64,000 nucleotides of DNA from Ophiodon elongatus (Eukaryota > Chordata > Actinopteri > Perciformes > Hexagrammidae). A program made the translations under genes and the position numbers. Positions within the stretch are counted from its first letter, which is position 1. Each line of letters opens with the position of its first letter. The notes under the pieces were generated by a model. It saw only the letters and a list, made by a program, of their open reading frames with translations. It searched no databases and was not told where the DNA came from. The DNA is taken from the NCBI GenBank assembly GCA_016806645.1, contig JACSYO010002007.1:1211501-1275500 (forward strand), read 5' to 3'. Shown here one piece after another: positions 1-11,222 of the stretch.

Positions 1-122
1 CAACAAATAAACACAAAACAACCACAAAGAGATACAAAACGACTACAAAATAACAAAAAACAACTACAAAGAAACAAAATGACTGTAAAATGACGACAAA
101 AATACAGCAAAAACCACCACAA
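1..122 (+). repeat. Degenerate ACAAA-rich tandem repeat
   Basis: Irregular units of the form ACAAAACGACTACAAA, a degenerate minisatellite type that I associate with fish genomes. It is cut by the window start. Confidence 0.6.
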
Positions 123-640
123 ATGCCTACATAGAGATTATGGTTGCATGACAGTTTAAGCATCAACATTGCACTGTGCGCATGCACAATAGTCACATCA
201 CAGGACATGTGATGAAGGCAAATTAATTCAAACATGTCATGCTACAATTTCTTTGTTGCCTCATTTAATTTTCCATGACTTCCAGTGTTTCTCATTAAGT
301 ACCTACACTCTAGGTAGAGCCAGCAGTTTCATAATGAACCAAAATAAATAAATAAATAAATAAATAAATATATATACATATATATATATATATATAATAG
401 AGACAAAAAAGAAAACAACTACAGCTACTTTCTGTCTCAGGGTCTTTCTATTATGTTATATAATGTGTCCATGTGTGTGATGAACAGAATTATGAGTCAT
501 GAACTCTCTGTCCCTAAAGTATAACACCCAACAGTTTTCGCCATTTAGTCCACGAAGCAGGAGAGCTTTAGCCCTCCGAGGCCATGGTGGCAGGAGGAGA
601 TTGGAGATAAAGAAAAAGAAAAAGAAAAAGCTGCAGCGAA
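123..640. other. Intergenic, AT-rich, with (AAAT)n and (TA)n
   Basis: No gene seen. (AAAT)n at about 343-368 followed by (TA)n at 369-397. The segment 540-640 is less AT-rich and holds an ATGGTGGCAGG start with a short frame ending TAA, and an (AAAAAG)n run at 609-631. Confidence 0.6.
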
Positions 641-711
641 ATGTCTGCTGAACTCTACGACTACAACATCGTTATCGGGAACAACGTTTCAATACCGAGA
701 CCTTCATCAGG
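641..711 (+). other. Possible first coding exon, unidentified
   Basis: ATG at 641 in fair context (GCGAAATGT) opens MSAELYDYNI...IPRPSS, with balanced codon use and a possible donor CATCAG|GTTGGT at 710-712. A short upstream frame precedes it. I cannot link it to any family or to a second exon, so this is a weak guess. Confidence 0.2.
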
Positions 712-1287
712 TTGGTTGTATTTCGATGTATCTAGCATTCATTCAGGGTTCAGTCCATCGGCTTCTGTGACAGCAGCGCTGCAGCAATGAAGGTCGAAGC
801 TTTTACAGCCAATATGAGCAATAATACGGTTTCCATTCTTCTGATTTTCTGAGCGTTTAAACCTCATTTTTCACCTTCAATTCATTTTCCCACACAGATC
901 AGATCAGCAAGGGTTCCTCAATGTACTTAAAATTGCAATGCTGCAAACAGTATAGTTGTATAATCCAATTTTCAACTGAATTTGTTTTTATTGATTTTTT
1001 TCAGCCAGTTTATTGTTTGAAAAAATAAAACTTTTGTTTTTTAAAAAGTTTAAATAATGAGCTCTAATTATAGGCTATAAGCATAGAAACAAAGAACAAG
1101 CAAAATATGAGCAAAATGCATTGGAATTGTTTTGTTTTAACAAGTCCATTAAACCCTGGTTAGGCAAACAGCATCATGCATTAAAGGGTAAGATGGCGTG
1201 CATAAATTGTACCGTATGCCACAAAATGCCATTACTTGATTCAAGTATGTGAATGGCATGTTATCAGAATAAAGATGAATGCTCTAA

Positions 1288-1845
1288 AGGTGCGTTCACA
1301 CCAAAAGCGTTGCGACTATTTGTGGTTATTTCGCTTTTTCGCACTCGACGCGCCGCCAGAGAGGGGGCGTGGCTTATCTCCGTGGAAATAGTTAATTTCC
1401 GCCATCCACCGTGGAAGAAATAATCACTATTTCTGCTTTGTACATGTTGTGGAAGTCCCACAAACGTTGGAACATCAGACGCCCTCATGTCTGGGTTCAA
1501 AACATCATCCGTAGCCGCACACAGCTTCTCCAGGAGCTGCGTCTGGAGGACTTCCTCTTCCAGACTATCGACTTCTCCTCCATAGTTTCTGATCAGCAAC
1601 GGCAGCACGGCGGTGATGACGGGCGGAGCTTCTCAACGCTGATTGGCGTTCGCAACTCAGCGTCAGCCGAATAAGCGAATTATTCGCGTCGCGTCATTCG
1701 CCGAGTTCGCCCGATTTCGCGCCGTGAGATTCGCCACCCAGCGAAAATTCGCTTTTTCACAACCATTTCGCGTCTGTGCATTGACTTGACTGTGTGTAAT
1801 CTGGTCGCGCGAAAAATTCGCTTCGCGTTTGGTGTGAACGCACCT
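1288..1845. mobile_element. 558-bp MITE, PIF/Harbinger-like
   Basis: Inverted termini AGGTGCGTTCACACC at 1288 and its complement ending at 1845, flanked by TAA at 1285-1287 and 1846-1848. A 3-bp TWA target duplication fits PIF/Harbinger elements. The interior is unusually rich in TTCGC/GCGAA against the AT-rich flanks. An 87-codon plus-strand frame (1411-1674) fills part of it but has no transposase motif that I recognise, so it is called non-autonomous. Confidence 0.75.
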
Positions 1846-1848
1846 TAA

Positions 1849-3339
1849 TGGGCCGCTGCCGTCTACTTGGAAAAAAAATATTTTTATTTCAGTGGCAAAA
1901 TATCAAGAACCATTTATCTCTAAGAGACTCTTCTATTTTTCTTTTCTTTTTTTTTTTTTAAAGAATGGAAATATGTACTCAGCTGGGGTTTCTGAGAACA
2001 CTTCCATCCATAAACCCTAAGGCAGTAGCAATCCGTTTCAAAGGATTTTGCATATTCTCGACTGCTGATGTTCATCTCCAAATTGTTATGTTGCCAACGG
2101 ACAGGTGTCAGTGATTCCAAGAGGGATGCTTCATGGAGGCGATCCCAAAACTTTGGATTAATAAGGCTTAATTATGGCAATCATTTGATCTTGTAATATT
2201 TACAGCATGTCCTTCCAAGGGCTCTAAAAGTCCCTGCAGTGTTCCTGCCTAATGGGTTCTGTAATTTTGAATGATGCTCCACAGCATTTATTTAATAGTG
2301 AAAGATTTCTATTATATTATATTCCCATATGATTCTATCAGCTCCCATAAAAAAAAAAACTCACCTCATCTAAAGAAACCTGAACATTATTGGCTTCACA
2401 AATTCATATTTGCATTTGATTATGATGCTTTATATGCATATTATCCACTTGTGAACACTTAAACAAAGACAAATAAGATAATAAGTCATTTTTCCCTGTT
2501 TTAGTGATAAGCATTGACCAACCTGAAGTGTTTTAGGGCAGTGATTCTCAACGAGGGGGAGCTGGGCTGGACCTCTGCAGTTACCACCATGCAACAATAT
2601 CAACTGTTCTGTACTTAATAGTGATACATTACACCCAGTTAAAATTCCTTAACACATTGGGAGCTTATCTGACAGAAGTGGAAAACCACGGCCTCCGGGT
2701 ACAATGGCAACACTAGCAACTGGAGAAGCAGTAGTAATAATAGAAGTAGTACTCATACTAATAGTATTAGGATCCGACTGGAAAAACTTTAATAATCCCT
2801 CAAGGAACAAAAAAAAAACAAACATTGGCATTATTAATGAAAAGAAAAGAATGATATATACTGTGCAAATAACCACACAACACATCAAATGTGTATGAAG
2901 TGAAAATACATATGAATAAGAATATATTCTAATAAGGCCTTATTGTCCCCAGAGGGAGAAACTCCTGTATCATCTGAAGAGCCCCGTTTGTGGAGACACT
3001 GCTCACGCTGACGGATCAGAATACACCAGAGACACGCCGACACATACAGTAAATACCAGCCGCTGCCTGGGAGCCACAGTAAAAGGACGGATCAGGATCA
3101 AAAGCCTTCTGCACCAGAACTGAAATGTGCCCATGTTTCATGTTTTCGGATCGGGGGGAAGGCGGCATTTCATTTCAGATGGATTCACTGTGGTAAGCTG
3201 TAGGTTACTGGAAAAGCCTCAAGTGTAATGGTGTTCCAGGTCTGGTACAGTTTGGCCATGATGGGATCTGGTGCATTAATCCTTAATGGCTTTCCTGCAA
3301 ATAACGGACTATTGATTAGCAATAAGTCGCTGGACAGAA
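1849..3339. other. Intergenic, nothing coding seen
   Basis: AT-rich with poly-T (1936-1959) and poly-A tracts. A piece at 2936-2970 (CTTATTGTCCCCAGAGGG) resembles the end of a common fish retroposon. No supported gene. Confidence 0.5.
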
Positions 3340-3600
3340 AATGAATCAGTAATATGTTTGAACATCTATTAATCATTTAAAGTCATTTATCAAGCGAAAA
3401 TGAGGACACTGGCTGGTTATAGCTTTTCTCTGTATTATGTCATTATACATTAATATCTTTTGGCTTTCTGGATGTTGGTCTATAAAGAACAAGCAACTTG
3501 ATAAAGTAAGCTTTGAGAAATAGTCTATTCTGTAGCTTATTCATTGAAAAAATAGCAATTGATAAATGAATAGCTAGATGGGCAGACCTAGGCTAAAGCC
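3340..3600. repeat. Fish dispersed repeat, ATTAATCG family, copy 1
   Basis: AT-rich block with GTTATAGCTTTTCTCTGTATTATG and TTGGATGTTGGTCTATAAA-type phrases. The same family is seen, more or less decayed, at 8325, 13390, 48294, 50077, 53205 and 56815. The full family normally starts GGGCTGCAACTAACG. Identification rests on recollection plus internal similarity. Confidence 0.5.
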
Positions 3601-3691
3601 AATCCACTCAAAAATGGAAAAAGTTATTTTTTGGATCATGATACACCCTTTCAACAAGCTTCAACATGTTCTGTCATCCTGCTGAAAAGCA

Positions 3692-3727
3692 GAAAAACAA
3701 ACAAACAAACAAACAAACCAACAAACC
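3692..3727 (+). repeat. (AAAC)n microsatellite
   Basis: Eight or so CAAA units with two CCAA interruptions. Confidence 0.9.
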
Positions 3728-4429
3728 GAAACCAAACACATAACTTTCTTAGCGGAGCTAATGAAATAAATCCGTAGCTTCAGCCGTGCTATTGATGTTT
3801 ACTTGTTATTTTTTAAGCTGCATCCATTGATTATTGGCCACAAAAACTATAAAAACAGGAATGACATGCTGATCACTTCAAGCGAACAGCTTCTTATTTA
3901 CATGTTGAGCAGACACCAACATCAGCATTCATCGTGTTTGTGTCCACTGTTGAGAATGCACTCTCTTCTCTCCGAAGAATGTACTTCTCAGGACACACGA
4001 CTAGAGGCCGAGCCCCAATGAGGAATCCGATAATAAATAAAGCCGAAAAGTGGTTCGAAGTTGAAGTAGAAAAGTATTTACTTTGAATGAAAGCAATTAC
4101 ACCTACAACACACGATATGAAAATAATAAAAATGTCTCATGAGGCAGAGCTCGCACGATCTGGCGTCCTTCCGTCTCGCTGGGTAACTCCCGTCACGCGG
4201 TATCGTCCCGTCCTTGAGTCCTTTCGGTGTCCTCGCGGTTTTACTACGTCATCCTGCTGCGACCTTGCTCAGCTCCGCTTCCGGTTGCAAAGGACCTCCC
4301 GCTATTGCGCAATAAACGTAACAGTACTTTTTTTTTTAATTATAAAATAGTTTTGGCATACGGTAATTATAAAATAGTTTAAAAAATAATGGCATAAAAC
4401 AGTTTACTTTAGGAGCTTTTTTCTATTTA
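3728..4429. other. Intergenic, possible old transposon debris
   Basis: No intact gene. The frame around 3940-4080 reads STVENALSSLRRM, faintly like a hAT dimerisation segment, too short to call. Confidence 0.35.
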
Positions 4430-4765
4430 ACCTTCACACCACCAGACGACCTGAACGCCACTAATCACGCTCTTTTAGCTCTGATTTGGTCTCTACCAAC
4501 TCCTGAGGGAAACATTTAGCTCTTTAGCTGCTCAAAGCTCCGCTATGTTCACCTGCTAGTCGCTAACCTTGTCTGTCTGCTGTTTGGTGTTTGGCCGGTC
4601 GTCTACAGCCTTTTTGTTGAAAGAGAGAGAGAGAGAACCAAGAAAGTAAAGTCGGAGGCCGGAAATCCAAAACAATGAGTTGAAAGGTGCTAAAACACTT
4701 CAAAGAGCTGAGGGGAATTGCAGAGTTTTGTGATAATTCTCTGTGGGAGCCTCACTATGAGCGAC
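4430..4765 (+). repeat. Fish dispersed repeat (GGCCGGTCGTCTACAGC type)
   Basis: Contains CTGTTTGGTGTTTGGCCGG, GTCGGAGGCCGGAAAT and GTTTTGTGATAATTCTCTG in the order I remember from a common teleost repeat. Only one copy in this window. Confidence 0.45.
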
Positions 4766-6547
4766 TTCTTCCCCATCGCGCCCGGCAGCTGCACTTTGCT
4801 GGTGCACTCGGAGAGCAAAATTAAAAAGGGGCTAGATAAACAATTCTGTGCTCTTGTAAAACAATTTAATGATAAAACACTTTGGCTGCATAGATATGAA
4901 TGGTGATGACACGGCACAATAGTCACACCCAGGGAACAGCGAGCAGTAAGTCCATGCGTCAAGAAGCAAAACAACTGTAGTTGTTTTGAGTTTATTTGCA
5001 GACATAACAGGTAAAAATAGTGGGAAATATTCTCACAGTTATCAACCCGGCTGAGCCACGATGAACCCAACAATCTGATGTGAGAGAAGTTTCCACTAAC
5101 TGCTGTTCGGTGGGTGGTTTGTTCTGATTCATTACTTCCTGTGAGGGAAATGTCCACATCCAACACCAGAGGGGCAAAATTGTGAATGGGCTCTCAAACA
5201 CTTATCGCAGGAGAGATGCCACAGACGGACGCGCCACTCTCAGTCTTTCTGCTTCTCAACAGGCATGGCGTTGGGTTTGGGGAAGAGCGTTGACGATGAC
5301 CTCTTTGCTGCCAGTAAACACTGACATAAATAGTATTGAATCGGTTTGAAATGGACCATTTCTTTTCACACAAACAAACTGTTGGTTTTTTTTTTATGGG
5401 TGATGAAAACCCCACCACCTTCTCCCCACTGTCACGCGGCGAACAGATTTAGGCAAACTGTCACTTCACAGCTTGCCATTTTCACGGCACCCACCGGGCG
5501 TCACCTTGCTCCTGAAATACATTTAAAAAAAAAAATTTAAAAACAACAACAACAACAGGCGAGGCGTCTGAGCGTGTGCGGGAGGGCGAGGCCCCTCCTG
5601 TGACAACGAGCGGCCTCGAGAGGAAGCCAGCGGGGAAAGCCTCGTCCCTGCGACCCCTCGCTGGCGTTTGTCTCCTTTAAACGAAGGCGAGGTTTGATCC
5701 CGGTGGGCGAGTTCACTCACAGGACCCCGATCTGTGAGATCGCCCTCTTCGTCTCTCTTCCGGGACGTAAACCAACATCTGCTAACGCGTCAACCGACGA
5801 GGCAAGAAGACGCAAGCTATGAATAAACAAAGCAACACCTTGTTTCCATAGCTACCTGTTTCCATAGCTACCTGCTATCCGCCGCACACCTGTCCGTTTG
5901 ACTTGAGTTACAGTTACATGTCGACTGATCGGAGGCATTTCCCCAAATGTCAGTCAAGCTGGCGTTTGGTTTTCTTTACGCTGCTTCTTGTGGTACTTCA
6001 TGCAAAAATATGATTCAATCAAGCTGCTGCCAGGACCAAAATATAACGGAAAGGGTGTCAGGTGATGAGCCTATTGTTGTCATGGCAACCCTGATTGTTC
6101 CATTATGAGCATTAAGGCCTTTTTTTTCTTTTTTTTTCTTTTTTTGCAATTAATTTGCATGTTAATATATTTTGGGGTTTTTTTTTCTGTTGTTTTTGTC
6201 ATGAGAAGTTTCACGCAGAGCGAGACTATTACACTGCGAAAAAGCGGAAATATTAATTGAAAGATCTTTCTTTCTTTTTTCTTTCACGCTGTGAATAAAG
6301 GCATCAACCAATCACGTTATCCGGAGCAGACACAGGATGTACACTGTAGTGTTCAACAACACGGAGCCTCTGTAGTCCAAACCAAGACGGGAAACTTTAA
6401 TAATCCTTTCTACCTTGACAAAGGCAGCGCAGACCAGAAAAGGAATAAATTAATAAAATAGTTTACAGTAGCTTGGGCTATACAACAGGCAATACTTTTT
6501 GTGTGGTTTATTCATTGTAAAAGTAGATTATAAAGTGTATTCACTTA
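4766..6547. other. Intergenic, nothing coding seen
   Basis: Holds (CAA)n at 5541-5558, a 16-bp direct duplication TGTTTCCATAGCTACC at about 5840-5871 and T-rich tracts at 6120-6190. A GC-rich patch spans 5560-5720. No exon structure found. Confidence 0.45.
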
Positions 6548-6582
6548 AAACAGCCGCTCTTCCCACTGAGCCACAGCCGGCA
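6548..6582 (-). repeat. Truncated tRNA-like SINE head
   Basis: The minus strand reads GGCTCAGTGGGAAGAGCGGC, an A-box-type tRNA head as found in fish SINEs. No B box follows, so it is a fragment and not a tRNA gene. Confidence 0.35.
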
Positions 6583-8324
6583 CATGATTTAGAGTTTAAA
6601 AGGGCTGATAGAATAATCTGAATTTTGATATAAACTGTACATAAACCGACATGTAAAAGCAACGGTTTGTGGATTTGGTGACAGTGAGGTGGAGGCTGAG
6701 CAGAGAGGAGGAGTGGGCTACAGAGGTCTGGTACTTTTGATGGTTTTAGCTCCACACACCCCAAAAAATGTTTCATTTTCGGACCTGTAGTCCTCCTACC
6801 CAACCCACGCTGACTCTAGTGACATCACTTGAGGACATTTGTCAGACTTTGCGCTGAATTCAACTTTCTTTTCACAAATACAGTTGTACTCCCCGATATC
6901 TGTAAACAGACTTTGATGTGTAAGGGTAAGCTAGGCCAGCCACTTCCTCACTCCAGCTCAATACTCGATGCACAAACACGAGACTGACGTCTCATCTCAT
7001 TATTGGAAAGAACATTTTTTATATATTTCCCAAAACATTGGAACTATTCCTTTAAATAAAAGGGCAACGCTCCATTCATACTGGTAAGAAAACACCAATT
7101 TGGTTCACTCGAGGGGGGGAAAAACTTTAAATTATGACACATTTTGGTGCAGTGTGAACGGCGTCTCCATCTCTCCTCGTTAGATCGGGAGGAAAATAGA
7201 GACGCGGGAGAGAGGAAACCAATGAAAAAATGAAACCACCAGCTCTGATGATGAATTCTGCAGTGATCAGCGATATATAAAACATAAACATCTCTGTCCA
7301 AAGATATTCTGCCTCTCGTCTCTGTGATGTGGAGGTAGTAGATGAGAGATAGGGGTGTTTCTATATCGATTTTTTTGCTGATAGCGGCCAACTCTACAGT
7401 GCGTGAACTATTATATAGGAATTAATTATCAAGCTCAGTGAGTCAGACTCTTTTGAGAGCATGTGACCGCTGTTGCTGGGATCTTACCTCATAGCATTCA
7501 TCTCAACGGTAATGTGATGTAACACAGAAAGATACCCGGGTAACATGCTGGAAAAACTGGGATAAAATGCCGACCGTTTGGTTTCTAAATTGACTCACTG
7601 TGGATTAGAGGATGGGGTTTCTATCGTGGCATATGCCAGCGCAAATCATACAAATCTCCCCCGACATAACTTCCATTTTAAATGAAGGCTTTGGGGAAAC
7701 GGTGGGACCATCTTATCTCGACTGTCAAAGGGATTCAGGACGAGAAATCCTACGGGTGTTCAGTGAGAGTAAACTGTGCCTCAGTTCCCAACATGAACGT
7801 ATATATATATATATATATATATATACTCTCCCCTCAGTTTTCCTATTTTGCGACAGACTTTGAGATACGCTTGTGACTCGATGCCCCCAAAGAAAGACAT
7901 CTTCGTTGTGAACTGATGATTAGCAGAAGGCAGACATGTGCTGGGCCAATTCATGCTGGCTGTAAACACAGAAAACACTTAATGACCGTATGTTTTGCCA
8001 AACAGGAGTCAGAAATAATAGTCCGTAAATAAGGGCTTCTGTTCCATGAAGGGTTATTAATGTGACATCTGTCCGTTTCCTCAAATGTCTACCTTTAGAA
8101 GGATCTATTACTCTGGTTGACCGAATACTCACCCCGTCCTGTTGCTGGTCACAACCCATGTAGCATTGATCTGGTCGTACTTTGCCTTGTTTTAAACTAG
8201 ATGTGTGTATAAAACATTGTACTTTAACAGTAAATACTTACATTAATACAGAGACGTTGCACTGGTTTAAGGGATGAGTGTGGTTTATTACAACTTTTTG
8301 TATTTTCATAGTTTCGGCTCGAGC
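6583..8324. other. Intergenic, nothing coding seen
   Basis: Contains (TA)n at 7799-7825. No convincing exon or RNA gene on either strand. Confidence 0.45.
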
Positions 8325-8475
8325 TGAAATGATTAGTTAATTAATGGATGAATTAGTCAACCACTAGAATATAAATCCTCCAAAATGTATTGGTTCTAGA
8401 TTATAAAATAAGAATATTGCTGGTTTCCTTCTTCCTACATGGAGCATTTTTTTATTTTCTTTAATTAAAAAAGCC
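8325..8475. repeat. Fish dispersed repeat, ATTAATCG family, copy 2
   Basis: GATTAGTTAATTAATGGATGAATTAG then a degenerate body, matching the start of the family also seen at 48294. A poly-C run follows at 8475-8485. Confidence 0.4.
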
Positions 8476-8485
8476 CCCCCCCCCC

Positions 8486-9245
8486 AACCCCCTCAAAATG
8501 AAAAATGAAAACTACATATTTTCCCTCTTTCCTTTAGTGCTCTCTCTCTCTTTATCAATCTAGATTGTTTTGATGCGAGTGTTGGAGATATCTAGCTTCT
8601 CTCAATATAATGGAGATACTGAAAAGCTCTTTCCTGAAACCATAACCCGGTTACTAAAGATAATACACAGACCTTGTTTTGAGTCACTTATAGGAACTAT
8701 TTTCTTTCAACCACAGTTCCTAAAATAAGAACCCAGTTTGAATAAACTATGAATTATCCTTTTAACACAGAAACTGAACACAAATGTGACAGAAGACGGT
8801 TGAAAACGTCAGGTGTTAACTCTCCGTTAACCTCCTTTCTGTCACTGCACATGCAGGACTGACGTATAAATGCCACGAACACTTGAGCTTAACTCAAAGT
8901 GACGCAGTCGTCCGCTTACAAACATTTACCATAGTTCCCTGTTGAAGTGGCACGTGTGGAATTAGTTTTTGGAAACGACTGAACCGTTGAACTTACATTA
9001 CACTTTTATACAGCAGCGTGCCGGTGGAAGCTAAAGAAGCATCCATCGACGTGCATTCATCACTAAAGTGTCATCCGTACAAATGGTCACACAGACGGGG
9101 CTGCTGCATACAGAAGCAGTTACAGTAGTCGAGCTCAGACTGTATGGAAACTTCCATACATACTAATGCTAACAAAACTGAACTATTATACTCTTCTGCT
9201 GCGATGAAATTTGGCACTTGGGTGCATTAGAATACATTAGAGATA
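8486..9245. other. Intergenic, nothing coding seen
   Basis: Moderate-complexity sequence with a CTCTCT run at 8541-8552. No gene or named repeat. Confidence 0.4.
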
Positions 9246-9437
9246 ATGGATTCCCCCCCCCACCCCTCCCACCCTCCTCCGAGCAGGGCGTGAGGTGGCG
9301 GAGTGACAAAGCTTGCGTTCATATTTTCCCTTCTTCATGTGGGGAGCGTCGGCGTCACGCTCGTGCCTCGCTGACAAATGAAAAAATGGAAGGTCGATGA
9401 CTACTTTTTCTATTTTATTTGTTTCTCCGCGCTGCCT

Positions 9438-9482
9438 CCACCCATCCCCCCCCCCCCCACCCCCACCACCCCCACCCACCCA
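9438..9482 (+). repeat. C-rich simple repeat
   Basis: Poly-C broken by single A or T, a possible i-motif/G-quadruplex strand pair. A shorter C run lies at 9255-9281. Confidence 0.8.
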
Positions 9483-10152
9483 TTTGATTTAGAGATGTCT
9501 ATCCGGGATCCCCGTGTGTTTGGGTACCTGCTCATTATCATTGCTTCCCACATTGCTGGAAGATTACAGGCTTCTCATGCAAACAAGACGCTGACACAAT
9601 GCAGGCAGACAGTCGACAGTCGAGAGGAGGCGCGGCGGTAATGGGTCTCGGGTATAACCAAAGACAAACTTTGAATGTGAGAGAGGAACACACTGTCACA
9701 AAGTTCACCGTCTAATCCGTTCCTTTTCTCTCTCTCTCACACACACACAGTGACAGTCAATCACAGCAGGCTTAGCCACGCTGGTTTGTTCCCAGCTTTT
9801 GTCCCAGCTTCACCTCTGCTGGAATGAACACCGACTCATCTCCTCCTCTGTGGCCTCGCTCGCCACCAAAGAACATCAAAGACTTGTTTGGCCCAAAGTG
9901 ATTTTTCCCAATGAGATTTGTCCATTCGTGAGTGTTTGTCCCCCCCACTCCTCTCCCCTTCCACTCTGCCATACTCTGGCACAATGTGAGCATGTGTGGA
10001 TTCCCGTGTGTGCGGGCACGCATGCTTGTATCCGAGACAAGGCCATCCATCTCAGACGGCACCATCTGCGAGCAACAGCCTTGTTTACTTATCCCTCGAC
10101 CAGAGAGCAGCCGCAGCCTGTCCACAGGTACGAGAGCAGCCAGCGCGCAGGA
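9483..10152. other. Intergenic, nothing coding seen
   Basis: Mixed-composition sequence leading into the purine tract. Long open frames exist from here to 10935 but lack conserved motifs. Confidence 0.35.
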
Positions 10153-10236
10153 CGAGCTGGGAGGAGCAGGAGGAGGAGGAAGAGGAGGAGGAGGAGGAGG
10201 AGGAGGAGGGGGAGGAGAAGGGGGGAGGGGGGGCGG
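10153..10236 (+). repeat. (GGA)n purine tract
   Basis: About 80 bp of G and A only on the plus strand, mainly GGA steps ending in G5-7 runs. It can form H-DNA or G-quadruplexes. It gives Glu/Arg/Gly-rich chance frames in all three readings. Confidence 0.9.
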
Positions 10237-11004
10237 CTTCTGTCTTCATCAGGGGATAAATCATTCTTTACGCCGACGCCAAACTTCCACACCGTTCTCT
10301 CCTCTCACGCCGTCTACTCGTCGCTCTGAAGTCATCTTTATCTCCTCTCCACTTTCTCACTCTGATTTAATTCACTCATCTTTCCGAAGCAATCCCCGTC
10401 ACCTCCCCTCGGTCCTCCTCTCCGATCCCCCACCTCTTCACACCATTTGCCATTTTTCTCTCTCAACCCTCCTACACCTTTTCCCTTCTCGGTCGGCGCT
10501 CGCTGTCTAGTTATCTTCCCGAAGCAATCCTTTCCCTTTCCTCGGCTCGTCTCTCTTTTCTCACCGTCCTCCCTCCCCGAGTTGTCTGCTTCATCTGGTC
10601 AAAGTATCTTTCAAAGCCAGCCCCTCTCCTTCTCTCAATCTGCTTCACTTCCTCCTCGACCCCGGACACCTCACCGCACATCATCGTCACATTTTCTCCG
10701 CCGCGTTCTGCCTCTCTGGTTCCCGTCGGAGGACAGCGAGCAGCCGGCGCGGAGCCGATGGGGTGAAGTAGCGGCCTGTGATGAATATTCATCCCGTTAC
10801 CGCGAGCCGTGTCTCAAGCCGCCGTGTCGCAGAGGCCTCCAGCCCGCAGATGCCACCATCTATTTGTCACAGGCGAGCCACGGGACCCGCAGGGAGGTTT
10901 CTTGTGCCGGGGCTGAGGAGGGAGCGACTGGGTGAGGCCCACCCGACTCAGTCTGAACCCAAAGATGTTCATCTGAGCCACAAAGGGGGGTCAGGACGCA
11001 GACA
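10237..11004. other. GC- and CT-rich intergenic stretch
   Basis: Pyrimidine-rich on the plus strand to about 10720, then a CpG-bearing stretch with TGATGAATATTCATC at 10779. No exon boundaries seen. Could be a regulatory or untranslated region of an unseen gene. Confidence 0.3.
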
Positions 11005-11222
11005 GTGACACTACATTTAGCAGGCGCTTTTATCCAAAGCATCATACACTGATGACAGGGGCGACCACGCAAGGTGTCACCAGCCCACCAGGATTATAAC
11101 TAACAATTTGGGGTCAGGTGTCTTGCCCAAGGACACATCGACATGGACTAGCAAAGCCGAGGATCGAACCTCCGAGCCTCTAATTGAATGACCCACTGCT
11201 CTACCACTGAGACACGGTCGCC
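11005..11222 (-). mobile_element. tRNA-derived SINE
   Basis: Minus strand from 11222: GGCGACCGTGTCTCAGTGG (A box), B box GGTTCGATCC at 11170-11161, CCTTGGGCAAGACACC body, and tail GGATAAAAGCGCCTGC to 11005. This order (tRNA head, shared central body, LINE-like tail) is typical of teleost SINEs. Confidence 0.75.

Noticed and set aside
3940..4080. hAT transposase dimerisation fragment
   Set aside because: About 45 codons with only a loose STVENALSSLRR resemblance and no flanking transposase blocks.
4690..5166. 158-codon minus-strand frame
   Set aside because: No recognisable domain, partly overlaps a dispersed repeat and has no splice context.
6548..6582. tRNA gene
   Set aside because: Only an A-box-like head is present; no B box or acceptor stem follows. 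Kept as a SINE fragment.
9799..10935. Several overlapping 90-190-codon frames in the GC-rich segment
   Set aside because: They arise from purine/pyrimidine-biased DNA, overlap in several frames and show no conserved motif or splice pattern.
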